In this document: positions 24,112-33,553 of the stretch, piece by piece
Position numbering within the stretch: the stretch's first letter is position 1
Layout of the letters: each line of letters opens with the position of its first letter
Assembly (NCBI RefSeq): GCF_022012435.1
Contig: NZ_JAKLUA010000002.1
Location: 62,001 to 126,000, forward strand
Direction of reading: 5' to 3'
Source: Bradyrhizobium zhengyangense
GTDB taxonomy: Bacteria; Pseudomonadota; Alphaproteobacteria; Rhizobiales; Xanthobacteraceae
Length of the DNA stretch: 64,000 bases
The notes under the pieces: model-generated
Database searches by the model: none
What the model was told of the DNA's origin: nothing
The model's input: the letters and a program-made list of their open reading frames with translations, nothing else
Position numbers and translations under genes: made by a program

Positions 24112-25106
24112 CCGATCCGTGTCTTCAATTGCCGGATCACGTCCGGAATCGTCCGCCCTTCGGCGCGTGCTTGGAACGTCAACGCCATGCGGTGCTTCAG
24201 CACCGGCTCGGCGAGGTCGAGCACGTCGTCGATCGAGGGCGCGAGGCGTCCGTCGATCAGCGCACGGGCGCGCACGGCCAGCATCAGCGATTGGCTGGCG
24301 CGCGGGCCGGGGCCCCAGGCGATGAACTTGCCGGCCTCGCCGCTGTCAGGACCCGGACGCGCCGCGCGCACCAGCGAGAGGATGGCTTCGACCACGGAAT
24401 CGCCGACCGGCAGGCGGCGCACCAGCCGCTGCGCCGTGATCAGCGCATCCGCATTCATCGATCCCTTCGCCAGCGTCTCCTCGGCGCCGGTCGTTTCGAA
24501 CAGGATGCGGCGCTCGGCGTCGCGATCGGGATAGTCGACGTCGATCTCCATCAGGAAGCGATCGAGCTGCGCCTCGGGCAGCGGATAGGTGCCTTCCTGC
24601 TCCAGCGGGTTCTGCGTCGCCAGCACATGGAACGGCTTCGGCAGATCGTGGCGCGCGCCGGCCACGGTGATGTGCTGCTCCTGCATCGCCTGCAGCAGCG
24701 CCGATTGCGTGCGCGGGCTGGCGCGGTTGATCTCGTCGGCCATCAAAAGCTGCGCGAACACCGGACCCGAGATGAAGCGGAACGAGCGTTTTCCCGCGGT
24801 GCTCTCGTCAAGCACTTCGGCGCCGAGAATGTCCGACGGCATCAAGTCAGGCGTGAACTGGATGCGCTTGGCATCGAGACCGAGCGTGACGCCGAGCGTC
24901 TCGACCAGTTTTGTCTTGGCAAGGCCGGGCACGCCGATCAAGAGCGCGTGGCCGCCGGAAAGGATCGTGACGAGCGTGTTCTCAACCACACGATCCTGGC
25001 CGAAGATCACCGACCCGATCGCATCCTTCGCTGCGCGAATCTGACTGGACACCTGCTCGGCTGAACGGACGATGCCGTCTTCGAGCTTCTCGACACTTTC
25101 TGCCAT
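24108..25106 (-). CDS. MoxR family AAA+ ATPase
   Basis: 332 residues. After a helical N-terminus (AAKDAIGSVIFGQDRVVENTLVTILSGGHALLIGVPGLAKTKLVETL) come Walker A (GVPGLAKTK), Walker B (LLMADEINRASP) and sensor 1 (VLATQNPLEQEGTYPLPEAQLDRF), all MoxR-typical. MoxR ATPases act as chaperones that insert metals or mature protein complexes with DUF58 and VWA partners. It is first in a four-gene operon (moxR, DUF58, BatA/DUF4159, VWA membrane protein) transcribed leftward, divergent from the DUF1285 gene. Confidence 0.94.
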   Translation of the reverse strand: MAESVEKLEDGIVRSAEQVSSQIRAAKDAIGSVIFGQDRVVENTLVTILSGGHALLIGVPGLAKTKLVETLGVTLGLDAKRIQFTPDLMPSDILGAEVLDESTAGKRSFRFISGPVFAQLLMADEINRASPRTQSALLQAMQEQHITVAGARHDLPKPFHVLATQNPLEQEGTYPLPEAQLDRFLMEIDVDYPDRDAERRILFETTGAEETLAKGSMNADALITAQRLVRRLPVGDSVVEAILSLVRAARPGPDSGEAGKFIAWGPGPRASQSLMLAVRARALIDGRLAPSIDDVLDLAEPVLKHRMALTFQARAEGRTIPDVIRQLKTRIG

Positions 25107-25367
25107 CCGTTAGCTCCTCAAGCCTGCCACGCGGCTTTTCTGCGTCGTCGAATTTATCGCACCAATCTGCGTCATGGCCCCTATGCTAGACTTGCAGGAA
25201 CGCCATGTATTCGTTGAATTAACCTATCCCCACTTTATCGGCTTCGGGTTATGTACGGCATCACGAAGTGGAGACCTCCACACCGGACGAACCCGGGGTG
25301 GAACCGTAGACTTACGTACAACGTAGACCTGCACCAATCGTGCCAACGGACAAAGTCAGAGCAAACC

Positions 25368-25979
25368 ATGGCGAACCAAGGGCAGAGCGCCGATCGCGGT
25401 CTTGAGGGGCTGACTGCCGCCGCCAAAAGTGCTGCCAATACCGAAGGCGCCAAAAAGGGCCTGCCTCCGGTGCATCTGTGGAATCCGCCGTTTTGCGGCG
25501 ATCTCGACATCCGAATCGCTTCCGATGGTACTTGGTTCTACATGGGTACGCCAATCGGCCGTCACGCGCTGGTTCGCCTGTTCTCCACCATCTTGAAGCG
25601 GGAGGGCGACAAGCATTTCCTCGTCACGCCCGTGGAGAAGGTCGGCATCGTCGTCGACGACGCGCCGTTCATGGCGGTCGAGATGCTGAAGCGCGACGAG
25701 GACAACCATCGCGTGCTGAGCTTCCGCACCAATGTCGACGATTGGGTCGTCTGCGATGCCGCGCACCGGCTGCGCTTCGAGCAGGCGGCCGACGGCGGCC
25801 TGACGCCTTACTTGCATGTCCGCGCCGATCTCTGGGCCAAGGTCACACGCGCGCTCTATTACGATCTGGTTGACATGGGCGAGGAGCGGATGGTCGATGG
25901 CCAGCCGATGTTTGGCGTCGAGTCGGCCGGCGAGTTCTTCGCCATGGCCGACGCGGAGCAGGTGAGGGCCGCGCTTTGA
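25368..25979 (+). CDS. DUF1285 protein
   Basis: 203 residues from ATG 25368. The conserved body starts PVHLWNPPFCGDLDIRIASDGTWFYMGTPIGR and runs through a second subdomain with FLVTPVEKVGIVVDDAPFMAVEM, the DUF1285 pattern. No membrane segment. Its stop overlaps the TTG start of the CoA pyrophosphatase gene, and it heads a run of five plus-strand genes. The frame is open upstream to 25251, but the family homology begins after 25368. Confidence 0.9.
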   Translation: MANQGQSADRGLEGLTAAAKSAANTEGAKKGLPPVHLWNPPFCGDLDIRIASDGTWFYMGTPIGRHALVRLFSTILKREGDKHFLVTPVEKVGIVVDDAPFMAVEMLKRDEDNHRVLSFRTNVDDWVVCDAAHRLRFEQAADGGLTPYLHVRADLWAKVTRALYYDLVDMGEERMVDGQPMFGVESAGEFFAMADAEQVRAAL

Positions 25980-26647
25980 ACAAGCCTATTGCGAAGAACG
26001 GGCAAGTCGCGTTCCGCGCGCCGGATTTCTTCGCCCGCTCCAAGGCGAAGCTCAGCTTCGACGTGCCGCCCGGCCTGTTCGATCCGAACATCATCCCGGC
26101 TTCCGGCGATCCCGGCACCGACAAGATGCTGGAGATCGTCGCGCGCGAGCAGCCGGTGCGGCCCGCAGCGGTGCTGATCGCGGTGGTCGACCATCCCGAG
26201 CCGACCATCCTCCTGACGCAGCGCTCGGCGCATCTCAACGACCACGCCGGCCAGATCGCCTTTCCCGGCGGCAAGATCGATGCGATCGATTCCTCCCCGC
26301 TCGATGCCGCGCTGCGCGAGGCCGAGGAGGAGGTCGGGTTGAGCAGGGATTTCGTCGACCCGATCGGCTATCTCGATCTCTACGGCACAGCGTTCGGCTT
26401 CCGCATCCTGCCGACGGTCGCCAGGGTGCGCCCCGGTTTTCAACTGACGATCAACCATTCCGAGGTTGATGACGCATTCGAAGTGCCGCTATCCTTCCTG
26501 ATGAATCCGGCCAATCACCAGGTCCACAGCAAGGAATTCCGCGGCATGGAGCGGTTTTACTATGCGATGCCGTTTGCTGAGCGTTATATCTGGGGCGCCA
26601 CGGCCGGAATGCTGCGTGTGCTGTATGAGCGGATCTATTCGTCATGA
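25976..26647 (+). CDS. nudL: CoA pyrophosphatase, Nudix family
   Basis: 223 residues. The signature LLTQRSAHLNDHAGQIAFPGG directly before the Nudix box (REAEEEVG) marks the CoA pyrophosphatase subfamily, which cleaves CoA into phosphopantetheine and 3',5'-ADP with Mg2+. The TTG start at 25976 overlaps the preceding TGA. The gene overlaps DUF6111 by ATGA at its end. Symbol given for the family; CoA specificity follows from the motif and is not tested here. Confidence 0.88.
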   Translation: MNKPIAKNGQVAFRAPDFFARSKAKLSFDVPPGLFDPNIIPASGDPGTDKMLEIVAREQPVRPAAVLIAVVDHPEPTILLTQRSAHLNDHAGQIAFPGGKIDAIDSSPLDAALREAEEEVGLSRDFVDPIGYLDLYGTAFGFRILPTVARVRPGFQLTINHSEVDDAFEVPLSFLMNPANHQVHSKEFRGMERFYYAMPFAERYIWGATAGMLRVLYERIYSS

Positions 26648-26907
26648 TCCGGCCGGTTTTGACCGAGATCGGAATCTTCCTCATTCCCTTTGCCGTCTAT
26701 GCGCTGTTTCTGGCCGCCACGCGGTCCGGCCTGTTCGTGCAATCGTCCTGGCCGATCACCGTCGTCGCGCGCCTCATCCTGGTGGCGCTCGTGCTCGTCA
26801 TCGCCGGGCTGGTTGGCCTTGCGCATTTCTCCGGCGCCGCGCCGAACTCGACCTACATTCCCGCCCATGTCGAGAACGGCAGGCTCGTGCCGGGCACCGA
26901 AAGATAA
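26644..26907 (+). CDS. DUF6111 small membrane protein
   Basis: 87 residues with two hydrophobic helices (about 5-27 and 38-62) and a polar C-terminal tail with the block STYIPAHVENGRLVPG, typical of the DUF6111 family, found between nudL-like and cca genes in alphaproteobacteria. Overlaps the CoA pyrophosphatase gene by four bases. Probably an inner-membrane protein of unknown role. Confidence 0.85.
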   Translation: MIRPVLTEIGIFLIPFAVYALFLAATRSGLFVQSSWPITVVARLILVALVLVIAGLVGLAHFSGAAPNSTYIPAHVENGRLVPGTER

Positions 26908-26917
26908 GGGCCGGACG

Positions 26918-28171
26918 ATGAGCGCGGAGCCGATCCTTGCTGGTGCGCCCTGGCTGACTGCAGGCGGGACCGCGCGCGTCCTGCAACTGCTCAACGCTGA
27001 CGGCGAAGAGGCGCGCGTGGTCGGCGGCACCGTCCGCAACGCGCTGCTCGGCCTGCCGCCGGGCGATATGGATATCGCCACCACGGCGCTGCCGGAGGAG
27101 GTGGTGCGGCGGGCGAAAGCCGCCGGCATCAAATGCGTGCCAACCGGCATCGACCACGGCACCGTCACGCTGGTCATCGACGGCGCGCCCTATGAAGTTA
27201 CGACGCTGCGCGAGGATACCGAGACCTTCGGCCGCAAGGCCAAGGTTGCCTTCGGCCGCGACTGGGTGAAGGACGCCGAGCGGCGCGACTTCACCATGAA
27301 CGGCCTGTCGGTCGACGCCGGCGGCGTCGTCTACGACTATGTCGGCGGCATCGCGGATGCGAAAGCGCGCCGCGTTCGCTTCATCGGCGCGCCGGACCAG
27401 CGCATCGCCGAGGATTATTTGCGCATCCTGCGCTTCTTCCGCATCCACGCCGCCTTCGGCGCCGGCGAGCCCGACCGCGACGGCACTCTCGCCTGCATCC
27501 GTGGGCGCGCAGGCCTTGCCACGCTCTCGGCCGAGCGGGTGCGCATGGAAATGCTGAAATTGCTGGTGGCGCAAGGCGCATCCGCCGCAGCGCTTGCGAT
27601 GGTCGAGGCTGGCCTGCTGCAGGCGATGATCGGCGGCGTTGCCTATGCCGGGCCGCTGGTAGCGATGATCGCCATCGAGGGTACGCTTGACCTGACGGCC
27701 AGCAGCACGCGCCGTCTCGCTGCGCTCTCCGTCGCCGTCACTGAAGACGCCAAGCGTGTTGCGACGCGCCTCCGGCTCTCCAACGCGGAAGCCAAGGCGC
27801 TTGATTCGATGGGCCATCGTTGGTGGCGCTTCGCCGCCATGGACGAGGCGCGTGCACGGCGGCTGCTCTACCGGCTGGGGCCCGAGCGCTATCACGATCG
27901 CGTGTTGCTGGCCTGGGCGCGCAGCGGCGCTGAGGCGAATTCGTCGCGCTGGCGCGAGCTCGCCGAGCTGCCGCAGCGCTGGACCGCGCCGAAATTCCCG
28001 CTGAAGGCCGTCGACTTCATCGCGCGCGGCATGGCGGAAGGACCTGCGCTCGGACACGTGTTGACACTCGCCGAGGACGCTTGGCTTGCGGCGGATTTTC
28101 CACTAGAGGAAGCCGCACTCGCTGCCATCGCCGATCAAGCCACAGCACGCGCCACTCGCGAGAAAAATTGA
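26918..28171 (+). CDS. cca: CCA tRNA nucleotidyltransferase / poly(A) polymerase family
   Basis: 417 residues. The class II nucleotidyltransferase head reads RVVGGTVRNALLGLPPGDMDIATTALPEE, with the catalytic DMD pair, followed by GTVTLVIDGAPYEVTTLRED, RRDFTMNGL and the neck motif RIAEDYLRILRFFRIHAAFG. It adds or repairs the 3' CCA of tRNA (poly(A) polymerase paralogues look alike). ATG 26918 is eleven bases after DUF6111. Its TGA overlaps a TTG start of the TSUP gene. Confidence 0.92.
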   Translation: MSAEPILAGAPWLTAGGTARVLQLLNADGEEARVVGGTVRNALLGLPPGDMDIATTALPEEVVRRAKAAGIKCVPTGIDHGTVTLVIDGAPYEVTTLREDTETFGRKAKVAFGRDWVKDAERRDFTMNGLSVDAGGVVYDYVGGIADAKARRVRFIGAPDQRIAEDYLRILRFFRIHAAFGAGEPDRDGTLACIRGRAGLATLSAERVRMEMLKLLVAQGASAAALAMVEAGLLQAMIGGVAYAGPLVAMIAIEGTLDLTASSTRRLAALSVAVTEDAKRVATRLRLSNAEAKALDSMGHRWWRFAAMDEARARRLLYRLGPERYHDRVLLAWARSGAEANSSRWRELAELPQRWTAPKFPLKAVDFIARGMAEGPALGHVLTLAEDAWLAADFPLEEAALAAIADQATARATREKN

Positions 28172-28935
28172 CCATCGTCTCAGGCTTCGCCGACATCTCG
28201 ATTTTCCAGCTGCTGCTGGTCGCGATGATGGCGTTGTTTGCTTCGATCATCGGTGGTCTCGCCGGCTACGGCACCGGCGCCCTGATGCCCCTGGTGCTGG
28301 TGCCCCTGGTCGGCGCCGAGCCCGTGGTGCCGATCATCGCGATCTCGGCGCTCTTCACCAATTCCAGCCGCGCAATTGCCTATCTCCGTTACGCCGATCG
28401 CCGCCGTGCAGCGATCGTGCTGGCCTGCGCGGCGGTGACGACCGCGCTCGGCGCCTACGGCTACACCCGCCTCACCAACGCCGGCGCCGCGATCGTGATC
28501 GGCACCATGCTGATCCTGAGCGTGCCGCTGCGCCGCGTGCTCCGCCGCCGTCATGTCAAGATTGGAGATGCGGGCCTCGCGACAGGATCGGTCGGCTACG
28601 GCGTCCTGGTCGGCGGCACGTCGGGCTCCGGCGTGATCCTGCTCTCGCTGCTGATGGCCGCGGGCCTCGAAGGCGCCGCCGTGATCGCGACCGACGCGAT
28701 GATCTCGCTCGGCACCGGCCTCATCAAGATCTCCGTGTTCGGCCTCGCCGGCGCCGTCACCGCGCAAGTGCTCGCCTTCGCGCTGCTGATCGGCGGCATC
28801 GCCATCCCCGGCGCGTTCCTGGCAAAAGCGTTCGTCGAGCGGATGCCGGTGCACATCCACACCGCGATCCTCGACGTCGCGGTGACCGCCGGCGGGCTGG
28901 TGATGATCTCGGCAGCGGCGAAGCAGCTGATCTGA
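28168..28935 (+). CDS. TSUP family membrane transporter (sulfite exporter TauE/SafE)
   Basis: 255 residues with about eight membrane helices. TSUP features are the opening helix and glycine loop (SIIGGLAGYGTGALMPLVLVPLVG) and the matching loop in the second half (VGYGVLVGGTSGSGVILLSLLM). Family members move sulfite, sulfonates or other organosulfur anions. The probable TTG start overlaps the cca stop (TTGA). The last 128 coding bases are repeated at 32694-32821 beyond opgGH, so this 3' end or the copy may have been exchanged by recombination. Confidence 0.85.
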   Translation: MTIVSGFADISIFQLLLVAMMALFASIIGGLAGYGTGALMPLVLVPLVGAEPVVPIIAISALFTNSSRAIAYLRYADRRRAAIVLACAAVTTALGAYGYTRLTNAGAAIVIGTMLILSVPLRRVLRRRHVKIGDAGLATGSVGYGVLVGGTSGSGVILLSLLMAAGLEGAAVIATDAMISLGTGLIKISVFGLAGAVTAQVLAFALLIGGIAIPGAFLAKAFVERMPVHIHTAILDVAVTAGGLVMISAAAKQLI

Positions 28936-28974
28936 CAGACAATAGCGGCTTGGGTGGCATTCGCGCTTGGATCG

Positions 28975-31128
28975 CTAATCTTGCTTGCCCGGGGGCATCT
29001 CAAGAACTGTCTTGAGCAGCGTGGGATGGCCAAGAACAGCGAGTAGTTCTCGCTTGTCGAGCCATGTCGCGGCGTCCTCCAGGCTTTTGCATTCCTCGAC
29101 CTTGGCGGTTGCAGTCGCAAGCGGCACGTTGATGGGGCCGAACCTGCGGGGGCTGGCAAGCGAAAGCGAGTCCAAATGCTCGCCCAGTAACTTTGGGTCA
29201 AGCTTGAGCTGTTGCAGAGCTCCGGCCATTTCGGCGGGCTCGGATGCGGCAAGCTCGTTCGCACGGAGCACCACGGCAGGCGGATAGTTGGTCTCCGGCG
29301 TGGCAAAGACTCCGGGCGAGCTCAATCGCGAAGACGTCATGATCCCGAGCGGGATTGAAAGCAGCAGACCCAGCACCACGGGCGACATCCAGAGCAGCAG
29401 CGGCAAAGAGACGGCATAGGCGCACAGCGACAGGACCAAGCCGCACAGTGCAGGCCCGGCGAGCTTTCGATAGACTTCACCGCGGGCGAGCTGTCCATCG
29501 CTTCGGCGTTGCACCTGCCAGCCCGCGTCTCGACCAGCGAGAATTTCCATGACGGCCTTGGTCTGGAGGATCATCATGCAGGGAGCAAGCAATGCCGCCA
29601 CAAATGTCTCGCAAACGACTCCCGCCAGAACACGGAAGCTTCCTGCAAATCCGGCCCGCTCGTCACGATTGCTGATCAGCACAAGATAAGCCAGCAGCTT
29701 CGGCAGGATCAGAAGTCCCATTGTCGCGGCAAAGACCCAGGCCGCAAGCACCGGGTCCTGTTGCGGCCAGGTGGGAAACAAACTGAAGCCCTTCGGAAAG
29801 TATTCCGGCCGGATGAAGTGCGCCTGCAGCGAAATGAGCAGACCGACCAACAGAAACAGAAGCCAAAGTGGCGCCGTCACGTAGGATCCGATGCCGGTGA
29901 GCAGATGTAGCCTCGAGACCCAGTGCAGCCCGCGCGTGGGCAGGACCGCCAGATGCTGGAGGTTACCCTGGCACCAGCGACGATCTCTCCCCGCAAAGTC
30001 CAGCAGCGACGGTGGGACCTCTTCGAAGCTGCCGCGAACGGCTGGGACCATGTAGATCGCCCAGCCGGCGCGGTGCATCAACGCGGCCTCGACGAAATCA
30101 TGGCTGAGGATGTGTCCGCCGAAAGGTTTGCGACCGCGCAGTTCGGGCAGTCCGGCCTCCGCAGCGAATGCCTCGAGCCGGATGATGGCGTTGTGGCCCC
30201 AATAGTTGCCGTCGCCATCGTGCCACCAGGCATTGCCCGCCGTGATGAGGGGGCCGTATACGCGCCCAGCAAATTGCTGCAGCCTGCTAAACAGGGTACG
30301 CGCGTTGACGATGACCGGCTGTGTCTGGATCAGCGCGCAAGAGGGGTTGCGTTCCATTGCGTGGACGAGGCGAACGATCGTATCACCCTCCATCAGGCTG
30401 TCCGCATCGAGGACGACCATGTGATCATAGGCCGCGCCAAACCTGGTGACCCAGTCGGCGATGTTGCCGGACTTCCGCGCGGTATTGTCGGAGCGGCGCC
30501 GGTAGTACAGCCGATCTCCGCCGCAGGCGCGGCGTAGCTCGATGAAGGCCATCTCTTCGCTGATCCAGATGTCCGGGTCGGTCGTATCGCTCAGCAAGAA
30601 CCAATCGAATTTTTCGCCATATCCGGTCGCGTCGATGGATTCGTACATCGCGCGCAGCCGCGCCATGACATGATGCGGATCCTCGTTATAGGTCGGCAGC
30701 AGCATCGCGGTGCGCGAGGTGACGTGAGGCAGCGGGCCTGTCGTGTCGATCGGCAGATTGGGCTGCCGGCGCGTCAGCAGCACGAAAAATCCGGCGAGGG
30801 CGGACATAAAGGAGAATGCGACCCAGGCGAGCAGCACGAGGAACAGACCAAGCAGCAGCGCCTCGAGAAATGTCACACCGCCGACCTTCACCACGTCGTA
30901 CATGCCGTAGCCGCCTGCAAGCGTCAGCAGGGCCGTCCCGACGAAGATGAAAAGACGGCGAACGATCAACGTGGCCCCGCTATGGACCGGCGATTGCCTG
31001 ACTTCAGCCGCGCGGTCGAGCCGACACGGCAGCATCGAGAGCGGGCGTTCCTGCGGCAAGAACGGGCGGGCGGGCGCGCTTCGCAGCGGCGCCTGCGATT
31101 GCTTTAGGGCGTCCATCGATAGATCCAT
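28975..31128 (-). CDS. opgH: glucans biosynthesis glucosyltransferase (OpgH/MdoH)
   Basis: 717 residues. Membrane helices near 58-80 and 88-118 precede a GT2 domain with LLPTYNEDPHHVMARLRAMYES, VVLDADSLMEGDTIVRL, a GNYWGHNAIIR block and the RRWCQGN (Q/R-x-x-R-W-like) site; further helices follow from about 395. OpgH polymerises beta-1,2-glucose from UDP-glucose and exports it as periplasmic glucan backbone. It overlaps the opgG end (ATG 31128 or 31116), giving an opgGH operon. This is striking because Bradyrhizobium makes cyclic beta-1,3/1,6-glucans by other enzymes. Confidence 0.93.
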   Translation of the reverse strand: MDLSMDALKQSQAPLRSAPARPFLPQERPLSMLPCRLDRAAEVRQSPVHSGATLIVRRLFIFVGTALLTLAGGYGMYDVVKVGGVTFLEALLLGLFLVLLAWVAFSFMSALAGFFVLLTRRQPNLPIDTTGPLPHVTSRTAMLLPTYNEDPHHVMARLRAMYESIDATGYGEKFDWFLLSDTTDPDIWISEEMAFIELRRACGGDRLYYRRRSDNTARKSGNIADWVTRFGAAYDHMVVLDADSLMEGDTIVRLVHAMERNPSCALIQTQPVIVNARTLFSRLQQFAGRVYGPLITAGNAWWHDGDGNYWGHNAIIRLEAFAAEAGLPELRGRKPFGGHILSHDFVEAALMHRAGWAIYMVPAVRGSFEEVPPSLLDFAGRDRRWCQGNLQHLAVLPTRGLHWVSRLHLLTGIGSYVTAPLWLLFLLVGLLISLQAHFIRPEYFPKGFSLFPTWPQQDPVLAAWVFAATMGLLILPKLLAYLVLISNRDERAGFAGSFRVLAGVVCETFVAALLAPCMMILQTKAVMEILAGRDAGWQVQRRSDGQLARGEVYRKLAGPALCGLVLSLCAYAVSLPLLLWMSPVVLGLLLSIPLGIMTSSRLSSPGVFATPETNYPPAVVLRANELAASEPAEMAGALQQLKLDPKLLGEHLDSLSLASPRRFGPINVPLATATAKVEECKSLEDAATWLDKRELLAVLGHPTLLKTVLEMPPGKQD

Positions 31129-32615
31129 ACTTCGGAGACCGGTGCATCATTCTGCGCCAGGAAGGCACGAAGCTCGATCGACGCCTGCCCCTTGACCGAA
31201 CATTGGAAGCTCAGGCGCCATCCGCCGGTCACGGGATTTGGTTGCGTGACGATGTTGCTGATGTCGGCTTTTTCAGCGGTCACCACCCCTTTGATGGCCT
31301 TGGGATCAACGCCTTTGAGGCGGTCGCCCATCAGTTCCAGGACGAACAGCTTGCTGTCATCTCCCCGGCTGCCGATTCCCGTTCTGGTAAATCGTGCGAG
31401 CGCGTCGGCCTTCGGCGCGTCCGTGCCCCAGTGCAGTCGATAGGTAAAGATGTGTTCGCTCTTTGCCGTCAGGGGCTGCTTCGGCTGCCAGAGCGCGGCG
31501 ATATTGTCGTGGACTTCCTCCTTGGTCGGAATCTCGAACAGTTTTACCGCCCCTTCGCCCCAATCGCCGATCGGTTCGAACCAGAGGCTCGGGCGCGTTT
31601 CGAAACTGGATTCCAGATCCTGATAAGCGAGATAATTCCTTTCCCGCTGCATGAGGCCGAAGCCGCCCGGATTGACGTCGGCAAAACTGCTGACCTGCAG
31701 ATCGTGCGGATTGTTGAGCGGTCGCCAGAGTTGTTCACCTCTGCCGTTGAAGATCGAAAGTCCATCCGAGTCGTGAACGGCGGGGCGGAAATCGTCGAAA
31801 TCCTTTCGATCGTTCGGACCGAAGAAGAACATGCTGGTCATCGGCCCGAGCCCGGCGTGCTCGAGGTCGACCCGCGGATAGAGCGCCATCTCGACGTCGA
31901 AAACCGTGGTTTGGCCGGGCCGAATGGTGAAACGGTAGCTTGCGGCCGCGCTCTTGCTGTCGAGCAGCGCGTGGACCACCATCGAGGAGGCATTCAGCGC
32001 CGGCTTCTCCAGCCAGAAGGCCTTGAACACCGGGAACTCTTCGCCTTTGCTTTCGCCGGTATCGATCGCGAGCCCCCGCGCCGACAGACCATAGGTCTGT
32101 CCTTTCGCAACGGCCCGGAAGTAGCTTGCGCCGAGGAATACGCAGAGTTCGTCGTAATAATCCGGTTTGTTGATCGGGGCGTGGATGCGGAAGCCGGCGA
32201 ATCCAAGGTCCGCATCCGGCCATTGTCCGAGGCCCTCGCCGAACAAAAAGTCATCGCGCCGGTACGAGACCGGTGTGACGCTCCTGTCCACCACCTGAAA
32301 GATGTCGACCCTGTTCTTGTAGAAGAAGCCGCGGTGGAAAAATTGAACTTCGAATGGCAGCTTTTCTGCGCGCCACAGCGCCTTTTCGGGCGCGAAACGA
32401 ATAGACCGGTATTGGTCGTAGTTGAGATTCTTCAGTGCATCCGGCAGCTTCTCGTCCGGAGCCGCGAACGGCTTGGCCGCAAGCGCGCGCGCCAGCTCGC
32501 GCACATAGGATGGGCTGAAGGGCGGGGCGGCGCTGGGCTGAGCGTGTGCGGCCCGCGGCAGTATGGCTGCAGCTGAAACTGCAGCCGATCCGCGAAGAAG
32601 TTGTCGGCGGTTCAC
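31104..32615 (-). CDS. opgG: glucan biosynthesis protein OpgG/MdoG, Tat-exported
   Basis: 503 residues from a GTG at 32615, chosen because AGGAGA (32621-32626) lies five bases upstream and the protein then begins with a clean twin-arginine signal (NRRQLLRGSAAVSAAAI, cleavage near AHA). The frame also stays open upstream to 32714, but that part enters the TSUP remnant. The mature part has the OpgG fold: LNYDQYRSIRF, YYDELCVFLGASYFRAV, MTSMFFFGPND, GGWRLSFQC. OpgG is the periplasmic protein that shapes or branches osmoregulated glucans made by OpgH. Only about 78 bases separate GTG from the repeat junction, so the promoter may lie in the remnant. Confidence 0.92.
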   Translation of the reverse strand: MNRRQLLRGSAAVSAAAILPRAAHAQPSAAPPFSPSYVRELARALAAKPFAAPDEKLPDALKNLNYDQYRSIRFAPEKALWRAEKLPFEVQFFHRGFFYKNRVDIFQVVDRSVTPVSYRRDDFLFGEGLGQWPDADLGFAGFRIHAPINKPDYYDELCVFLGASYFRAVAKGQTYGLSARGLAIDTGESKGEEFPVFKAFWLEKPALNASSMVVHALLDSKSAAASYRFTIRPGQTTVFDVEMALYPRVDLEHAGLGPMTSMFFFGPNDRKDFDDFRPAVHDSDGLSIFNGRGEQLWRPLNNPHDLQVSSFADVNPGGFGLMQRERNYLAYQDLESSFETRPSLWFEPIGDWGEGAVKLFEIPTKEEVHDNIAALWQPKQPLTAKSEHIFTYRLHWGTDAPKADALARFTRTGIGSRGDDSKLFVLELMGDRLKGVDPKAIKGVVTAEKADISNIVTQPNPVTGGWRLSFQCSVKGQASIELRAFLAQNDAPVSEVWIYRWTP

Positions 32616-32693
32616 ACTGGTCTCCTGGTTCGGAACAAGTGCAAACGGCTCAATTTCCTCGGAGTTCCATTCCTCGTTCTGCGGCTCTCCGCC

Positions 32694-32821
32694 TCCCCGG
32701 CGCGTTCCTGGCAAAGGCTTTGGTCGAGCGGATGCCGGTGCACATCCACGCAGCCATCCTCGACGTCGCGGTGATCACCGGCGGCCTGGTGATGATCTCG
32801 GCGGCGGCGAAGCAGCTGATC
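32694..32821 (+). pseudogene. duplicated 3' end of the TSUP transporter gene
   Basis: Bases 32694-32821 match the end of the TSUP gene (28805-28932) at about 118 of 128 positions by hand alignment, in frame, giving LAKALVERMPVHIHAAILD where the intact gene has LAKAFVERMPVHIHTAILD. There is no start and no stop at the usual place; the frame runs on as AEMGLLSQ. It marks the right edge of the opgGH segment. Confidence 0.88.
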
Positions 32822-32841
32822 GCTGAGATGGGCTTGCTCAG

Positions 32842-33408
32842 TCAGCGCGCGGGCGTATCGGGCGCAGCGTTCAGCGGCGCTCCGCCGACCGAGATCGGAC
32901 CCGTCGGGGTCGCGACACGCGGCGGCTTCTTTGGCCGTGGGACGACGCGCGCTGCTGCAGCCGGTGCGACAGCGGGCGCTGCAGCTGGCGGCATCGACGT
33001 AACAGGCCCCGGCGACGGGAACGGTGCGGCCGCTGGCTGCGGGGCCTGGCTCTTCAGCGCGTCGATCTTCGAACTCAGGTTGGCAAGCTGATTGACGATC
33101 GCCTTCAGCTGCTCTTGCTGATCGGCGACGGCCTTTTCGATGGCGGCCAAATCGTCAGCCGTCTTTTGCTGCGTGGCGAGCAGGTCCGTCATGACAGCTT
33201 TGTCATTGGCGCTGGTCTCGGCATCCGCGGCCTCGCGTCCCGCGGAGGGAAGGAACAATCCCCCGTTCAGCCAGACATAACCGGCCGCTGCCCCCGCGAG
33301 CGCAAGGACTACGGCAATGACGAGCGCAAGCGGCCACCGGCGACGGGGCGCGGGAAGGAAGGACGGTGGCTCCACGACTGGCCAACTGGGGGTCGATTCG
33401 GAATTCAT
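32842..33408 (-). CDS. hypothetical membrane-anchored coiled-coil protein
   Basis: 188 residues, no family recognised. A proline-rich cytoplasmic start (to about 25), one helix (WPLALVIAVVLALAGAAAGYVWL), a coiled-coil-like segment at about 70-125 (LLATQQKTADDLAAIEKAVADQQ...LSSKIDALK) and a Pro/Ala-rich tail with basic patches. This is a bitopic inner-membrane protein with the coil in the periplasm. The stop lies 20 bases beyond the TSUP remnant. Confidence 0.82.
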   Translation of the reverse strand: MNSESTPSWPVVEPPSFLPAPRRRWPLALVIAVVLALAGAAAGYVWLNGGLFLPSAGREAADAETSANDKAVMTDLLATQQKTADDLAAIEKAVADQQEQLKAIVNQLANLSSKIDALKSQAPQPAAAPFPSPGPVTSMPPAAAPAVAPAAAARVVPRPKKPPRVATPTGPISVGGAPLNAAPDTPAR

Positions 33409-33553
33409 CCGAATTTCCTAGTCAGCCTTTTCGCTCCGCGCAATTGGTGCTTCGGCGATCGGCATGCATAGGGGGTCCCCGCCGAGGCGCTGCGACAGAG
33501 AGGCTGGGCGCGGCAGTGCCTCGCTCAGCCTCTCACGCGAAGCAGTGCAGCCC

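Noticed and set aside
31560..31580. GGTTCGAACC, reminiscent of a tRNA T-loop
   Set aside because: Lies inside opgG codons with no acceptor or anticodon stems around it.
32615..32714. Longer N-terminus for OpgG
   Set aside because: The GTG at 32615 has a strong ribosome site and starts a proper Tat signal; the extension runs into the TSUP remnant.
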